Shown one piece after another: positions 1 through 7,144 of a DNA stretch of 12,681 nucleotides. Positions within the stretch are counted from its first letter, which is position 1; the number at the start of each line of letters is the position of its first letter. The notes beneath the pieces were generated by a model. That model had not been told where the DNA came from and did not search any database. It saw nothing but the letters and a program-made list of their open reading frames with translations. Made by a program: the position numbers and the translations under genes. The DNA is from JAMWZF01 sp041628615 (GTDB taxonomy: Bacteria; Pseudomonadota; Alphaproteobacteria; Rhodobacterales; Rhodobacteraceae): assembly GCA_041628615.1 (NCBI GenBank), contig JBFKOW010000105.1, positions 1 to 12,681 of the forward strand, read 5' to 3'.

Positions 1-187
1 GCTGCTGACCTCGGGCACCGCCCAGACCGCGCCGCCCTTCATCCCGACGATCATCGGCGTCGGCGGGCAGGACTGGCCGGCGGTGGCCGCCGGGGCGACC
101 CTGTTCCTGATCCCGGTCGTGGTGTTCACGGTTCTGCTGCGCAAGCACCTGCTGCGCGGGATCACCTTCGGGGCGGTGCGCAAATGA
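1..187 (+). CDS. Carbohydrate ABC transporter permease, C-terminal fragment
   Basis: This is the last 61 codons of a gene that begins outside the window, read in the frame starting at base 2 and ending at TGA 185-187. The visible protein starts LLTSGTAQTAPPFIP, continues through a hydrophobic helix (about fragment residues 26-45, AAGATLFLIPVVVFTVLL), and ends RKHLLRGITFGAVRK. The last membrane helix followed by a short basic tail with a 'LLRGITFGAV(R)K' ending is typical of MalG-type (binding-protein-dependent) inner-membrane permeases of carbohydrate importers. The diagnostic EAA loop would lie upstream and cannot be seen. The family call rests on this ending plus the two ABC ATPase genes that follow on the same strand. 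It would form the membrane channel together with a second permease encoded further left. Confidence 0.82.
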   Translation, partial: LLTSGTAQTAPPFIPTIIGVGGQDWPAVAAGATLFLIPVVVFTVLLRKHLLRGITFGAVRK

Positions 188-207
188 CCCGCGTTTCCCG
201 CCGCCGC

Positions 208-246
208 ACCGACGCGATACCGACGCGATACCGACGTGATACCGAC
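208..246 (+). repeat. 11-bp tandem repeat, three copies plus a partial fourth
   Basis: Three consecutive copies of the 11-mer accgacgcgat lie at 208-218, 219-229 and 230-240. The third differs by one base (gtgat for gcgat). A partial fourth copy (accgac) follows at 241-246. The array sits in the 88-nt gap between the permease stop and the start of the small membrane protein gene, the widest gap in this operon. Eleven bases is close to one helical turn, so repeated binding sites on one face of the DNA are conceivable. Simple replication slippage is the more conservative explanation. Confidence 0.9.
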
Positions 247-263
247 AGCCGTTTCCGGGCGGC

Positions 264-273
264 GGAGGGGGGG
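264..273 (+). promoter_or_regulatory. Strong Shine-Dalgarno for the 64-residue ORF
   Basis: A purine run, ggagggggg, at 264-273 ends two bases before the ATG at 276. Its core is a near-consensus ribosome binding site within usable distance of the start. It supports translation of the short reading frame and its start at 276. Confidence 0.7.
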
Positions 274-275
274 CC

Positions 276-470
276 ATGCACGCGTTCCTGACCGGCCTGA
301 TCCGGCTGCGCCGCGGCCCCTGGGAGATGGTGGCGTCCATCCTGATCGCCCTCGGCGTGGTCATGCTGATGCAGCCCTACGTCCTGTGGCTCTACACCTA
401 CTCCTTCATCGTCACCCTGACCGGAACGGTGATGTTCATCGTCGTCAGCCACTTCCCCGAGGGCGACTGA
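276..470 (+). CDS. Small two-helix membrane protein of the ABC transporter operon
   Basis: The product is 64 residues, with a short basic N-terminus (RLRRG at residues 10-14), a first membrane segment at about 17-34, a second at about 38-58 that is aromatic-rich at its start (LWLYTY), and a PEGD tail. It has no signal peptide and no enzymatic motif. The gene has a strong ribosome binding site. Its stop TGA overlaps the ATG of the next gene by one base, so it is translationally coupled to the first ATPase. That placement between permease and ATPases argues that it is a real accessory subunit of the transporter. Glycerol ABC importers of alphaproteobacteria are known to include a small integral membrane protein (GlpU, DUF2160), but this one is shorter and I cannot establish homology. 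Function is unassigned. Confidence 0.8.
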   Translation: MHAFLTGLIRLRRGPWEMVASILIALGVVMLMQPYVLWLYTYSFIVTLTGTVMFIVVSHFPEGD

Positions 471-1567
471 TGGCCGAGATCGTCATCCGCAACCTGCGCA
501 AGGAATTCGGGGATTTCACCGCCGTGCAGGCGTCGTCGTTCAAGATCGAGGACGGCGAGTTCTTCATGCTGCTCGGCCCCTCGGGTTGCGGCAAGACCAC
601 CACCCTGCGGATGATCGCCGGGCTGGAACTGCCGACCTCGGGCGAGATCTACATCGACGGCGAGGAGGTGAGCCGCAAGCCCGCCTCGCAGCGCGACATC
701 GCCTTCGTGTTCCAGATGTTCGCGCTCTACCCGCACATGAACGTCCGCAAGAACATCTCGTACCCGCTGGTCAGCCAGGGGATGCCGCGGGCGCGGGTGC
801 GCGAGAAGGTGGCCGAGGTGGCCCGCATCCTCGGCATCGAGGACATCCTCGACCGGCCCGTCGGCGGGCTGTCCGGCGGCGACCGGCAACGTGTTGCGCT
901 GGGCCGAGCCATCGTCCGCGAGCCCAAGGCCTTCATGATGGACGAACCTCTCGGCGCGCTCGACGCCGAGTTCCGCGAGCACATGGCCGAAGAGCTGCGC
1001 GCGCTGCACGACCGGATGGGGGCGACCACCGTCTACGTCACCCACGACCAGCTCGAGGCGATGCAGATGGGCGACAAGATCGTGGTGATGAACCACGGCG
1101 TGATCGAGCAGTTCGGCACCCCGCAGGACATCTACGACAAGCCCGCGACGATGTTCGTGGCCGATTTCATCGGCTCCCCGGCGATGAATTTCCTGCGCTT
1201 CCACGGCAGCCTCGAAGCCGGCGCCGACGCGGTGGACCTGCACCGCCAGACATTCCGCGTGCCGACCCTGCGCGAAGCCTTCGACGGCGACATGGTGTTC
1301 GGCGTCCGCCCCGAGCATGTACGGCTGTCCGACGCCGGCGGCTACCGTGGCGAGGTGATCGCGGCGGAATACCTCGGGACCACCCAGATCGTCACACTGC
1401 GCACCCATGCCGGCGAGGTGAAGGCCCGGATCGCCTCGGACCAGCCGGCGAAGGTGGGCGAAAGCGTCGGGCTCGACTTCAACCCGGCCACCATCACGCT
1501 GTTCGACAACCAGACGGGACGGGCGCTCAGGTCCGATCTCAACGAGGGGGTCCTCGCCCATGGCTGA
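470..1567 (+). CDS. ABC transporter ATP-binding protein, MalK/UgpC type (first of two)
   Basis: This is a 365-residue cytoplasmic ATPase of a carbohydrate/polyol importer. Motifs in order are Walker A GPSGCGKTT (residues 36-44, Lys42), Q-loop Gln82 in FVFQMFALYPHM, signature LSGGDRQR (134-141), Walker B AFMMDEP (Asp158, Glu159) and H-loop His192 in VYVTHDQLEAM. A C-terminal regulatory TOBE/OB region of about 115 residues follows and contains VFGVRPEHVRL. Length and layout fit the MalK family. The start is the ATG at 470, which overlaps the previous stop (TGATG); the frame stays open further upstream, but that sequence is not ATPase-like. The fifth signature residue is Asp instead of the usual Gln. 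Its 3' end overlaps the next ATPase gene by 8 nt. The two ATPases probably form a heterodimer, as in the GlpS/GlpT glycerol importer; this is inferred from context. Confidence 0.93.
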   Translation: MAEIVIRNLRKEFGDFTAVQASSFKIEDGEFFMLLGPSGCGKTTTLRMIAGLELPTSGEIYIDGEEVSRKPASQRDIAFVFQMFALYPHMNVRKNISYPLVSQGMPRARVREKVAEVARILGIEDILDRPVGGLSGGDRQRVALGRAIVREPKAFMMDEPLGALDAEFREHMAEELRALHDRMGATTVYVTHDQLEAMQMGDKIVVMNHGVIEQFGTPQDIYDKPATMFVADFIGSPAMNFLRFHGSLEAGADAVDLHRQTFRVPTLREAFDGDMVFGVRPEHVRLSDAGGYRGEVIAAEYLGTTQIVTLRTHAGEVKARIASDQPAKVGESVGLDFNPATITLFDNQTGRALRSDLNEGVLAHG

Positions 1568-2555
1568 CGTCGCGATGCTCGGGGTGACCAAGCGGTTCGG
1601 CAAGTCGGTGGCCATCGACGATGTGTCGCTGGAGGTGCCCGACGGCGCCTTCGTGGTCCTGCTCGGGCCGACCGGGGCGGGCAAGACGACGACGCTGCGG
1701 CTGATCTCGGGGCTGGAGGCGCCCGACGCGGGCGAGATCCGGATCGGCGGTCGCAAGGTCAACGCCGAGACCCCGGCCCAGCGCAACGTCGCGATGGTGT
1801 TCCAGCAATATTCGCTCTACCCGCACATGACGGTGCGCGACAACCTCGCCTTCCCGCTGCGATCGCCGATCCTGCGGACGCCCGAGCCCGAGATCGCGGC
1901 GAGGGTGAAGGCGGTGGCCGAGGTGCTGCACATCGAGCACAAGCTCGACAACCGGGCCACCGCGCTGTCGGGGGGCGAGATGCAGCGGGTGTCGATCGGC
2001 CGGGCGCTGGTGCGCGATCCCGACATCTTCCTGATGGACGAGCCGCTGTCCTCGCTCGACGCCAAGCTCCGCGCCGAGTTGCGGGTCGAGCTGAAGCGGA
2101 TCCAGGCCGATCTCGGGGCGACCCTGCTCTACGTCACCCACGACCAGATCGAGGCGATGACGATGGCGACCCATGTCGGCGTGCTGGATCATGGCCGGCT
2201 GGTGCAGTTCGGCACCCCGCGCGAGATCTACGAGAACCCGGTGAGCCTCTACGTCGCCGGGCGGCTCGGCCTGCCGCGGATCAACGTGCTGCCCGCCGGG
2301 CTGTTCGGCGGCGCCCCGGCCGGCGCCCGCAGCATCGGCCTGCGCCCGGAGAACATCGCGCAGGGCTCGGGCAAGCCGGCCACCGTGGTCCGGGTCGAGC
2401 ACCTCGGCGACCAGACCCGGCTGCACCTGAGCCTCGAGGGCCACGACATCGTCACCCTCGCCGAGGTCCATACCACGCTCGAACCCGGCGAGACGGTCGC
2501 GGTCGAGCCCCGCAACCCCCTGTTCTTCGACGCGAACGGCGCGCGCATCGCCTGA
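1560..2555 (+). CDS. ABC transporter ATP-binding protein, MalK/UgpC type (second of two)
   Basis: This is a 331-residue ATPase, clearly diverged from its upstream neighbour. Motifs are Walker A GPTGAGKTT (residues 36-44, Lys42), Q-loop Gln82 in VFQQYSLYPHM, signature LSGGEMQR (136-143), Walker B IFLMDEP (Asp160, Glu161), D-loop SSLD and H-loop His194 in LYVTHDQIEAM. The C-terminal OB/TOBE part (about 250-331) is shorter than in the first ATPase but keeps the IGLRPENI motif. The ATG at 1560 lies inside the end of the previous gene (8-nt overlap), which indicates translational coupling. Glu occupies the fifth position of the signature. All ATP-binding and hydrolysis residues are present in both proteins, so both sites of a heterodimer could be active. 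The substrate cannot be read from the ATPases. Confidence 0.93.
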   Translation: MADVAMLGVTKRFGKSVAIDDVSLEVPDGAFVVLLGPTGAGKTTTLRLISGLEAPDAGEIRIGGRKVNAETPAQRNVAMVFQQYSLYPHMTVRDNLAFPLRSPILRTPEPEIAARVKAVAEVLHIEHKLDNRATALSGGEMQRVSIGRALVRDPDIFLMDEPLSSLDAKLRAELRVELKRIQADLGATLLYVTHDQIEAMTMATHVGVLDHGRLVQFGTPREIYENPVSLYVAGRLGLPRINVLPAGLFGGAPAGARSIGLRPENIAQGSGKPATVVRVEHLGDQTRLHLSLEGHDIVTLAEVHTTLEPGETVAVEPRNPLFFDANGARIA

Positions 2556-2560
2556 GGAGA
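2554..2560 (+). promoter_or_regulatory. Shine-Dalgarno of the DhaK-type kinase gene
   Basis: The sequence gaggaga overlaps the TGA stop of the second ATPase and ends six bases before the ATG at 2567. It is a near-perfect ribosome binding site that fixes the kinase start and implies termination-reinitiation within one operon mRNA. Confidence 0.75.
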
Positions 2561-2566
2561 CCGGCC

Positions 2567-4213
2567 ATGAAGCAGTTCATCAACACCAGGGAGACCCTCG
2601 TCACCGAGGCGATCGAGGGCACCCTGCGCACCGCCGGGGGCCGGCTGGCCCGGCTCGACGGCTACCCGCACATCAAGGTGGTGGTCCGCACCGACTGGGA
2701 CCGCGCGAAGGTGGCGCTGGTCTCGGGCGGCGGCAGCGGCCACGAGCCGAGCCATGCCGGCTTCGTCGGGCAGGGGATGCTGACCGCGGCGGTCTGCGGC
2801 GACGTCTTCGCCTCGCCCTCGGTGGACGCGGTGCTGGCCGGGATCCTCGCGGTGACGGGCAAGGCCGGCTGCCTGCTGATCGTGAAGAACTACACCGGCG
2901 ACCGGCTCAACTTCGGCCTTGCCGCCGAACGCGCCCGCGCCTTCGGCCTGAAGGTGGCGATGGTGGTGGTCGACGACGACGTGGCGCTGCCCGACCTGCC
3001 GCAGGCCCGCGGCGTGGCCGGCACGCTCTTCGTGCACAAGATCGCCGGGGCGCTGGCCGACCAGGGCGCCGACCTCGACACCGTGACCCAGGCCGCGCAG
3101 CGCGTGGTGGACGGGGTGGTGTCGATCGGCATGTCGCTCGACACCTGCACGATCCCGGGCTCGCCCAAGGAGGACCGGATCGGACCGGGCAAGGCGGAAC
3201 TGGGCCTCGGCATCCACGGCGAGGCAGGGATCGAGCAGGTCGAGTTCGCCGGCGCCCGCGACGCGATGGAGATGGTCGTCGACCGGCTGGCGCCGAACAT
3301 CGGCCCTGGCCCCCACGTCGCCCTGCTCAACAACCTCGGCGGTGCGACGCCGCTCGAGATGGCGGTGCTGGCCGAGGAACTGGCCCGCTCCCGGATCGGG
3401 GGCCAGGTGCGCTGGATGGTCGGTCCCGCGCCGCTGATGACCTCGCTCGACATGCAGGGCTTCTCGGTGTCGCTGCTGCCGGTGAGCAAGAGCGACGAGG
3501 CGCTGCTGCAGGCGCCGGTCGCGCCCTGGGCCTGGCCCGGCTGCCTGCCGGTGGCGGAGGTGCCGGTGCTGCCGCTGCCCGACGGGCTGACGCCGATCCA
3601 GCCGATGGCGTCGAAGAACGACGCGGCCCGCGCCTTCATCATCCGCTGTTGCACGATCCTCGTCGAGGCCGAGGCGGACCTGAACGCGCTCGACGCGAAG
3701 TCCGGCGACGGCGACACCGGCAGCACGCTGGCCACCGCCGCGCGGGCGCTGATGAAGGCGGTTGACCGGATGCCGCTGGCCGACCTGACCCAGCTCTTCC
3801 GCGCCATCGGGCTCGAACTGAGCCAGACGATGGGCGGTTCGTCCGGGGTGCTGCTGGCGATCTTCTTCGCGGCTGCCGGCGATGCCTCGGCAGGCGGCGC
3901 CGACGCGGTGGGGGCGCTGAAGGCCGGGCTCGACCGGATCCAGCAGGTCGGCGGCGCCCGGCCCGGCGACCGGACGATGATCGACGCCCTGTTCCCGGCG
4001 CTCGAGGCACTGCCCTCGGGCATGGAGGCCGCCGCGGCGGCAGCCCGCGAGGGGGCAAATCTCACGGCCACCATCACCCGCGCGAAGGCCGGCAGGGCCA
4101 GCTACGTCGGCGCCGACAAGCTGGCCGGGCACAACGATCCAGGGGCCGAGGCGGTGGCCAGGCTGCTCGAACAGCTGGCCGGGTCCGCGGAACTGGCCAG
4201 CACAGGGGCTTGA
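2567..4213 (+). CDS. dhaK: ATP-dependent dihydroxyacetone-type kinase (DhaK-DhaL fusion)
   Basis: This 548-residue single-chain kinase is essentially the length of the ATP-dependent Citrobacter DhaK. The N-terminal DhaK domain (about 1-335) has GGGSGHEP with His59, KNYTGDRLNFG with the probable general base Asp112, and GIHGEAG with His217, the residue that binds the ketose covalently as a hemiaminal. The C-terminal DhaL ATP-binding domain (about 350-548) has the Mg-binding acidic triad Asp376, Asp381 and Asp383 in LDAKSGDGDTG, then MGGSSGVL and GRASYVGADKL. Having both domains in one chain with no DhaM-like domain points to ATP, not the PTS, as phosphate donor. Family members phosphorylate dihydroxyacetone, and some act on glyceraldehyde, erythrulose or other short ketoses. 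Being last in an ABC importer operon suggests it acts on the imported compound or on its oxidised product; the exact substrate is inferred only. Confidence 0.95.
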   Translation: MKQFINTRETLVTEAIEGTLRTAGGRLARLDGYPHIKVVVRTDWDRAKVALVSGGGSGHEPSHAGFVGQGMLTAAVCGDVFASPSVDAVLAGILAVTGKAGCLLIVKNYTGDRLNFGLAAERARAFGLKVAMVVVDDDVALPDLPQARGVAGTLFVHKIAGALADQGADLDTVTQAAQRVVDGVVSIGMSLDTCTIPGSPKEDRIGPGKAELGLGIHGEAGIEQVEFAGARDAMEMVVDRLAPNIGPGPHVALLNNLGGATPLEMAVLAEELARSRIGGQVRWMVGPAPLMTSLDMQGFSVSLLPVSKSDEALLQAPVAPWAWPGCLPVAEVPVLPLPDGLTPIQPMASKNDAARAFIIRCCTILVEAEADLNALDAKSGDGDTGSTLATAARALMKAVDRMPLADLTQLFRAIGLELSQTMGGSSGVLLAIFFAAAGDASAGGADAVGALKAGLDRIQQVGGARPGDRTMIDALFPALEALPSGMEAAAAAAREGANLTATITRAKAGRASYVGADKLAGHNDPGAEAVARLLEQLAGSAELASTGA

Positions 4214-4236
4214 TCCGGCCGCCCGCGGGCGGATCA
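4211..4236. terminator. Inverted repeat linking the two convergent stop codons
   Basis: The 7-bp arms tgatccg (4211-4217) and cggatca (4230-4236) are exact reverse complements. Each arm begins with the stop codon of one of the convergent genes: TGA of the kinase on plus and TGA of pqiC on minus. Between and overlapping them is a perfect 14-bp palindrome, ccgcccgcgggcgg (4219-4232), which could form an alternative hairpin. No T tract follows on either strand, so a bidirectional intrinsic terminator is plausible but not classical. Confidence 0.5.
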
Positions 4237-4785
4237 GAGGTTGCGGGCGATCTCTTCGGCCAGTTCGCGCCACGCCGCGTCGTGGGCGCGGGCGATATCG
4301 GCAAGCTCCGTCGAGGCAACCGGCACCGCGATGGCGAAGCTGCGCAGCCGTCCGGGCGCGACGAAGGCATCCCGGCGCACCGCGAACTGCCCGGTGAGCC
4401 GCAGCACCCCGTCGGCCCCGACCAGCATCTGTTCGACCCGGACCGTGACTTCGGCCGCCGGGTTGCCGTCGAGCGGCCAGGGATCCGCGGCGACCGCGGC
4501 GCCGGTGATGGCGCCCAGATTGCGCACCAGCGCGTTGGTCAGCGCCCGCGGCGGATCGTCGGCCCAGAGCACGCCCCCGACCGGTTCGATAAGCCCGGTC
4601 GCGGTCTGCACCGCGATCTCGGAGGCATCGGCATAGGCCGGCAGCGTCACCTCGGTGACCGAGACCGTGGAGGCCGAGGCCCGGACCCTGAGGTCGGAGG
4701 TCTCGGGCGGCACCGCGAGGCGGGCCGGCTCTCCGGAACAGGCGGCCAGGAGCAGGGCGAGGGCAAGGGCGGCGGCGTTTCTCAT
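4234..4785 (-). CDS. pqiC: PqiC-like outer-membrane lipoprotein
   Basis: The product is 183 residues and starts with a lipoprotein signal peptide: MRN, a hydrophobic core, then the lipobox LLAAC with the lipidated Cys16. The mature part is about 165 residues of mixed beta/alpha sequence. It contains WADDPPRALTNALVRNLG, which fits the PF03886 family ('ABC-type transport auxiliary lipoprotein', PqiC/YmbA). In E. coli PqiC is anchored in the outer membrane and docks at the far end of the PqiB needle. Here the gene starts one base after the PqiB stop and is the last gene of the pqi operon. It faces the kinase gene convergently across 20 bp. The family call rests on signal peptide, size, motif and operon position together. 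Confidence 0.85.
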   Translation of the reverse strand: MRNAAALALALLLAACSGEPARLAVPPETSDLRVRASASTVSVTEVTLPAYADASEIAVQTATGLIEPVGGVLWADDPPRALTNALVRNLGAITGAAVAADPWPLDGNPAAEVTVRVEQMLVGADGVLRLTGQFAVRRDAFVAPGRLRSFAIAVPVASTELADIARAHDAAWRELAEEIARNL

Positions 4786-4786
4786 G

Positions 4787-7144
4787 TCAGCGTCCCGTCA
4801 GCAGCGAACTGGGATTGCGCTCGATCGTCCGGGCGAGCGAGCGGAAGGCATCGGCGGTGGCGGTGATGTCGCGGATCGCGCCGCGGATCTCGCCGTAGAT
4901 CCGGCTGTCGGCGGCGTAGTCCCGGGCCACCGCGCCAAGCCCGGCGGCCACCCGGTCGAGCCGGGTAACGAGCGCCGGAAGCTCGGCGGTGGCGCCCTCG
5001 ATGGCGGCGAAGGCGGTCTCGGCCGAGGCCAGCGTCGCGGTCAGCGTCTCGACGACGCCGCCCTCGCGCAGTTCGGCCAGCGTCGCCTCCAGCTCGCCCA
5101 GCGCGCCGTCGAGCGAGCCGGGCAGGTCCTCGATTCCGTCGGCATTGAGGATCGTCTCGGTCCGCTTCACCACCCGGTCCACTGAGGCGGCGACATCGGC
5201 GAAGGGCACCGCGCCGATCTCGGCCACGACGGCGTCGATGTCCTCGAGCAGTCCCGGCAGTTCGGCGGAGGCGGTCTGAAGCTCGGTCGCGGCGCTGGAG
5301 ATCTCGGCAATCGCGACGTCGAGATCGCCGACCAGCCCCGCCTCCTCGACACTGGCGAGAAGACCTTCCAGCCGGGTCAGGGATTGCGAGAGCGAGGGCG
5401 CGATCTGCGCCACGGAGTCGTCGGCCAGAAGGGTGTCGATCCGGCCGGCGGCCGCGGCGGCATCCGCGGCGAGGCTTTCCAGCGGCAGGCCCGCGAGCCG
5501 GTCGCCGAAGGCCGAGAGCGTTTCCGCCAGGTCCGGCAGCGTCGCGGTGAAGGCCCCGGCATCGGCGACGATGGCGTCGGTGGATTCGAGGGCCGCCAGC
5601 GCGGTGGCGAGCCCCTCGCTGCCCGAGACCTGCGCCGCGAGGGCCTGGAGGTCGGCGGCGGCGGCCTCGAGACTGGCCAGCGTCGTGCCGATCTCCTCGG
5701 CGCTGACCACCGCCCGCGCCTCGGTCACCAGCGCGTTGGCGTTCGCCGGCAGGGCCTGCGTTTCGGGATTGGTGGCAAGCACGTTGAGGCTGTCCATCAG
5801 CTCGACCGCCGAGGTCATCAGCTCCTCGATGGGCAGGGCCGAGACGCGGTCCACCAGCCCGTCGAGGCTCTCGCTCGAATCGGTGACGCTGGGCGGCCCG
5901 CCGGGGAGCAGCGGCAGGTCGAGTGTCTCGGTATCGAGGCGCGCCTCGGGCGCGTCCGGATCGGTATAGAGTTCGAGGATCAGCGTGGTCCCGAGAAGCC
6001 CTTCGGAGGCGACCCGCACCCGCAGTCCGCCGGCGACCCGCTCGGCCAGCGCGGCGCGGCGCTCCTCCTGGGTCGCGGTCTCGCGCAGGCCGATGCGGCG
6101 CGTCTCGACGCTGAAGCTGACCAGCATCTGCACCCCGCGGCCGGGCCGCGCCGGGTCCACGTAGCCGGTGATGTCGGTGACTTCCCCGACCCGCACCCCC
6201 TGGAACCGGACCAGCGCGCCGGTGCCCAGCCGGATCTCGTCCGCAGGCAACAGCACCGCCACCTCGATCCGGTCCGCCTTCGGCCCCTCGAAGGCGTCGG
6301 TGCGGGCCTCGGACTGGCTGGCGAAGACGCTGAATTCGTGGCCGTCCGTGACCGGTTCGCCGCCGGTCACGAGGGTGCCGAACGTGACGCCGCCCTCGAT
6401 CAGCGAGGCGAGGCTCTCGACGTTCACTGACAGACCGTCGGCGCCGAGGTTGAGCGAGACGCCGGAGGTGTCCCAGAACCGCGTGTTGGTGGTCAGCCGG
6501 GCGTCGTGCGGCACCTCGATGAAGGCCTCGATGGTGACCGAACTGCCGGTCTCGGAAAGCTGCGGCTCGCCGAGCCGGCCCACCTCGATGCCGTTGAACA
6601 GGACCGGGGCCCCGGAGGCGAGCTGGCCGCCCTGGCGGGTGCGCAGCACGACGCGGGTGCCGGCCTCGCCGGGGCGCGCCAGCGGCCCGGCCCGCAGCGC
6701 GTCGAAGATCTCGCGCGGGGCGCCGGCCTCGCTGTCCCAGACCCCCTCGATGTAGACCCCCGACAGCACCGTGGTCAGGCCGGTCACCCCGCGGGCGGAG
6801 ACCCGCGGCTCGACCAGCCAGAACTGGGCGTCGGCGTCGACGAAGGGCGCGATGTCGCGGTCGATCCGGATCTCGGTCTCGACCGCGGTCAGGTCGTCGG
6901 AGAACCGGACGTCCTCGACCAGCCCGACCTGCACGTCGCGATACCGCACCGGGGTCTTGCCCGCCTCGATCCCCGAGGCGGAGGGGAAACGCACGACGAT
7001 TAGCGGGCCCTGGTCGCGGTAGGTTTCCCACACCGCGGCGACCGAGATCGCGACGGCGAGCAGCGGCACCAGCCAGACCCAGGAGATCCGCGCCCGGCGC
7101 GGCTCTTCCTCGGCCGGCTCGGGCAGGTCGTCGAGGTCAGCCAT
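4787..7144 (-). CDS. pqiB: PqiB, three-MCE-domain periplasm-spanning lipid transport protein with long repeat tail
   Basis: This 785-residue protein has an acidic cytoplasmic N-terminus, one membrane helix (about 21-39) and three MCE domains (about 47-138, 163-258 and 290-395). Each MCE domain carries the G-x-PV/ALVRFxGxxVG core, for example GKTPVRYRDVQVG and GTGALVRFQGVRVG. Then comes an Ala/Leu-rich helical region (about 420-785). In E. coli the hexameric MCE rings and C-terminal helices of PqiB make a tube from the inner membrane toward the outer membrane. The E. coli protein is 546 residues, so this tail is roughly 240 residues longer. It is built of repeats: LPDL (536), LPGL (629) and LPAL (722) recur at exactly 93-residue spacing. 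A GGGAGGA ribosome site (7153-7159) supports the ATG at 7144. The gene overlaps the preceding pqiA half by 8 nt. Confidence 0.95.
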   Translation of the reverse strand: MADLDDLPEPAEEEPRRARISWVWLVPLLAVAISVAAVWETYRDQGPLIVVRFPSASGIEAGKTPVRYRDVQVGLVEDVRFSDDLTAVETEIRIDRDIAPFVDADAQFWLVEPRVSARGVTGLTTVLSGVYIEGVWDSEAGAPREIFDALRAGPLARPGEAGTRVVLRTRQGGQLASGAPVLFNGIEVGRLGEPQLSETGSSVTIEAFIEVPHDARLTTNTRFWDTSGVSLNLGADGLSVNVESLASLIEGGVTFGTLVTGGEPVTDGHEFSVFASQSEARTDAFEGPKADRIEVAVLLPADEIRLGTGALVRFQGVRVGEVTDITGYVDPARPGRGVQMLVSFSVETRRIGLRETATQEERRAALAERVAGGLRVRVASEGLLGTTLILELYTDPDAPEARLDTETLDLPLLPGGPPSVTDSSESLDGLVDRVSALPIEELMTSAVELMDSLNVLATNPETQALPANANALVTEARAVVSAEEIGTTLASLEAAAADLQALAAQVSGSEGLATALAALESTDAIVADAGAFTATLPDLAETLSAFGDRLAGLPLESLAADAAAAAGRIDTLLADDSVAQIAPSLSQSLTRLEGLLASVEEAGLVGDLDVAIAEISSAATELQTASAELPGLLEDIDAVVAEIGAVPFADVAASVDRVVKRTETILNADGIEDLPGSLDGALGELEATLAELREGGVVETLTATLASAETAFAAIEGATAELPALVTRLDRVAAGLGAVARDYAADSRIYGEIRGAIRDITATADAFRSLARTIERNPSSLLTGR

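Noticed and set aside
236..469. N-terminal extension of the first ATPase starting at ATG 236
   Set aside because: The extra residues are His/Arg/Pro-rich and unlike ABC ATPases, and they overlap the small membrane protein gene in another frame. The ATG at 470 gives the normal MalK start.
398..1786. 462-residue minus-strand reading frame opposite the first ATPase
   Set aside because: It mirrors the ATPase gene codon for codon and is rich in His/Gly/Arg with no motif of its own.
2249..4273. 674-residue antisense reading frame on the minus strand across the kinase gene
   Set aside because: It is Arg/Gly/His-rich with no domain and lies opposite a well-supported DhaK. Such long antisense frames are expected in very GC-rich DNA.
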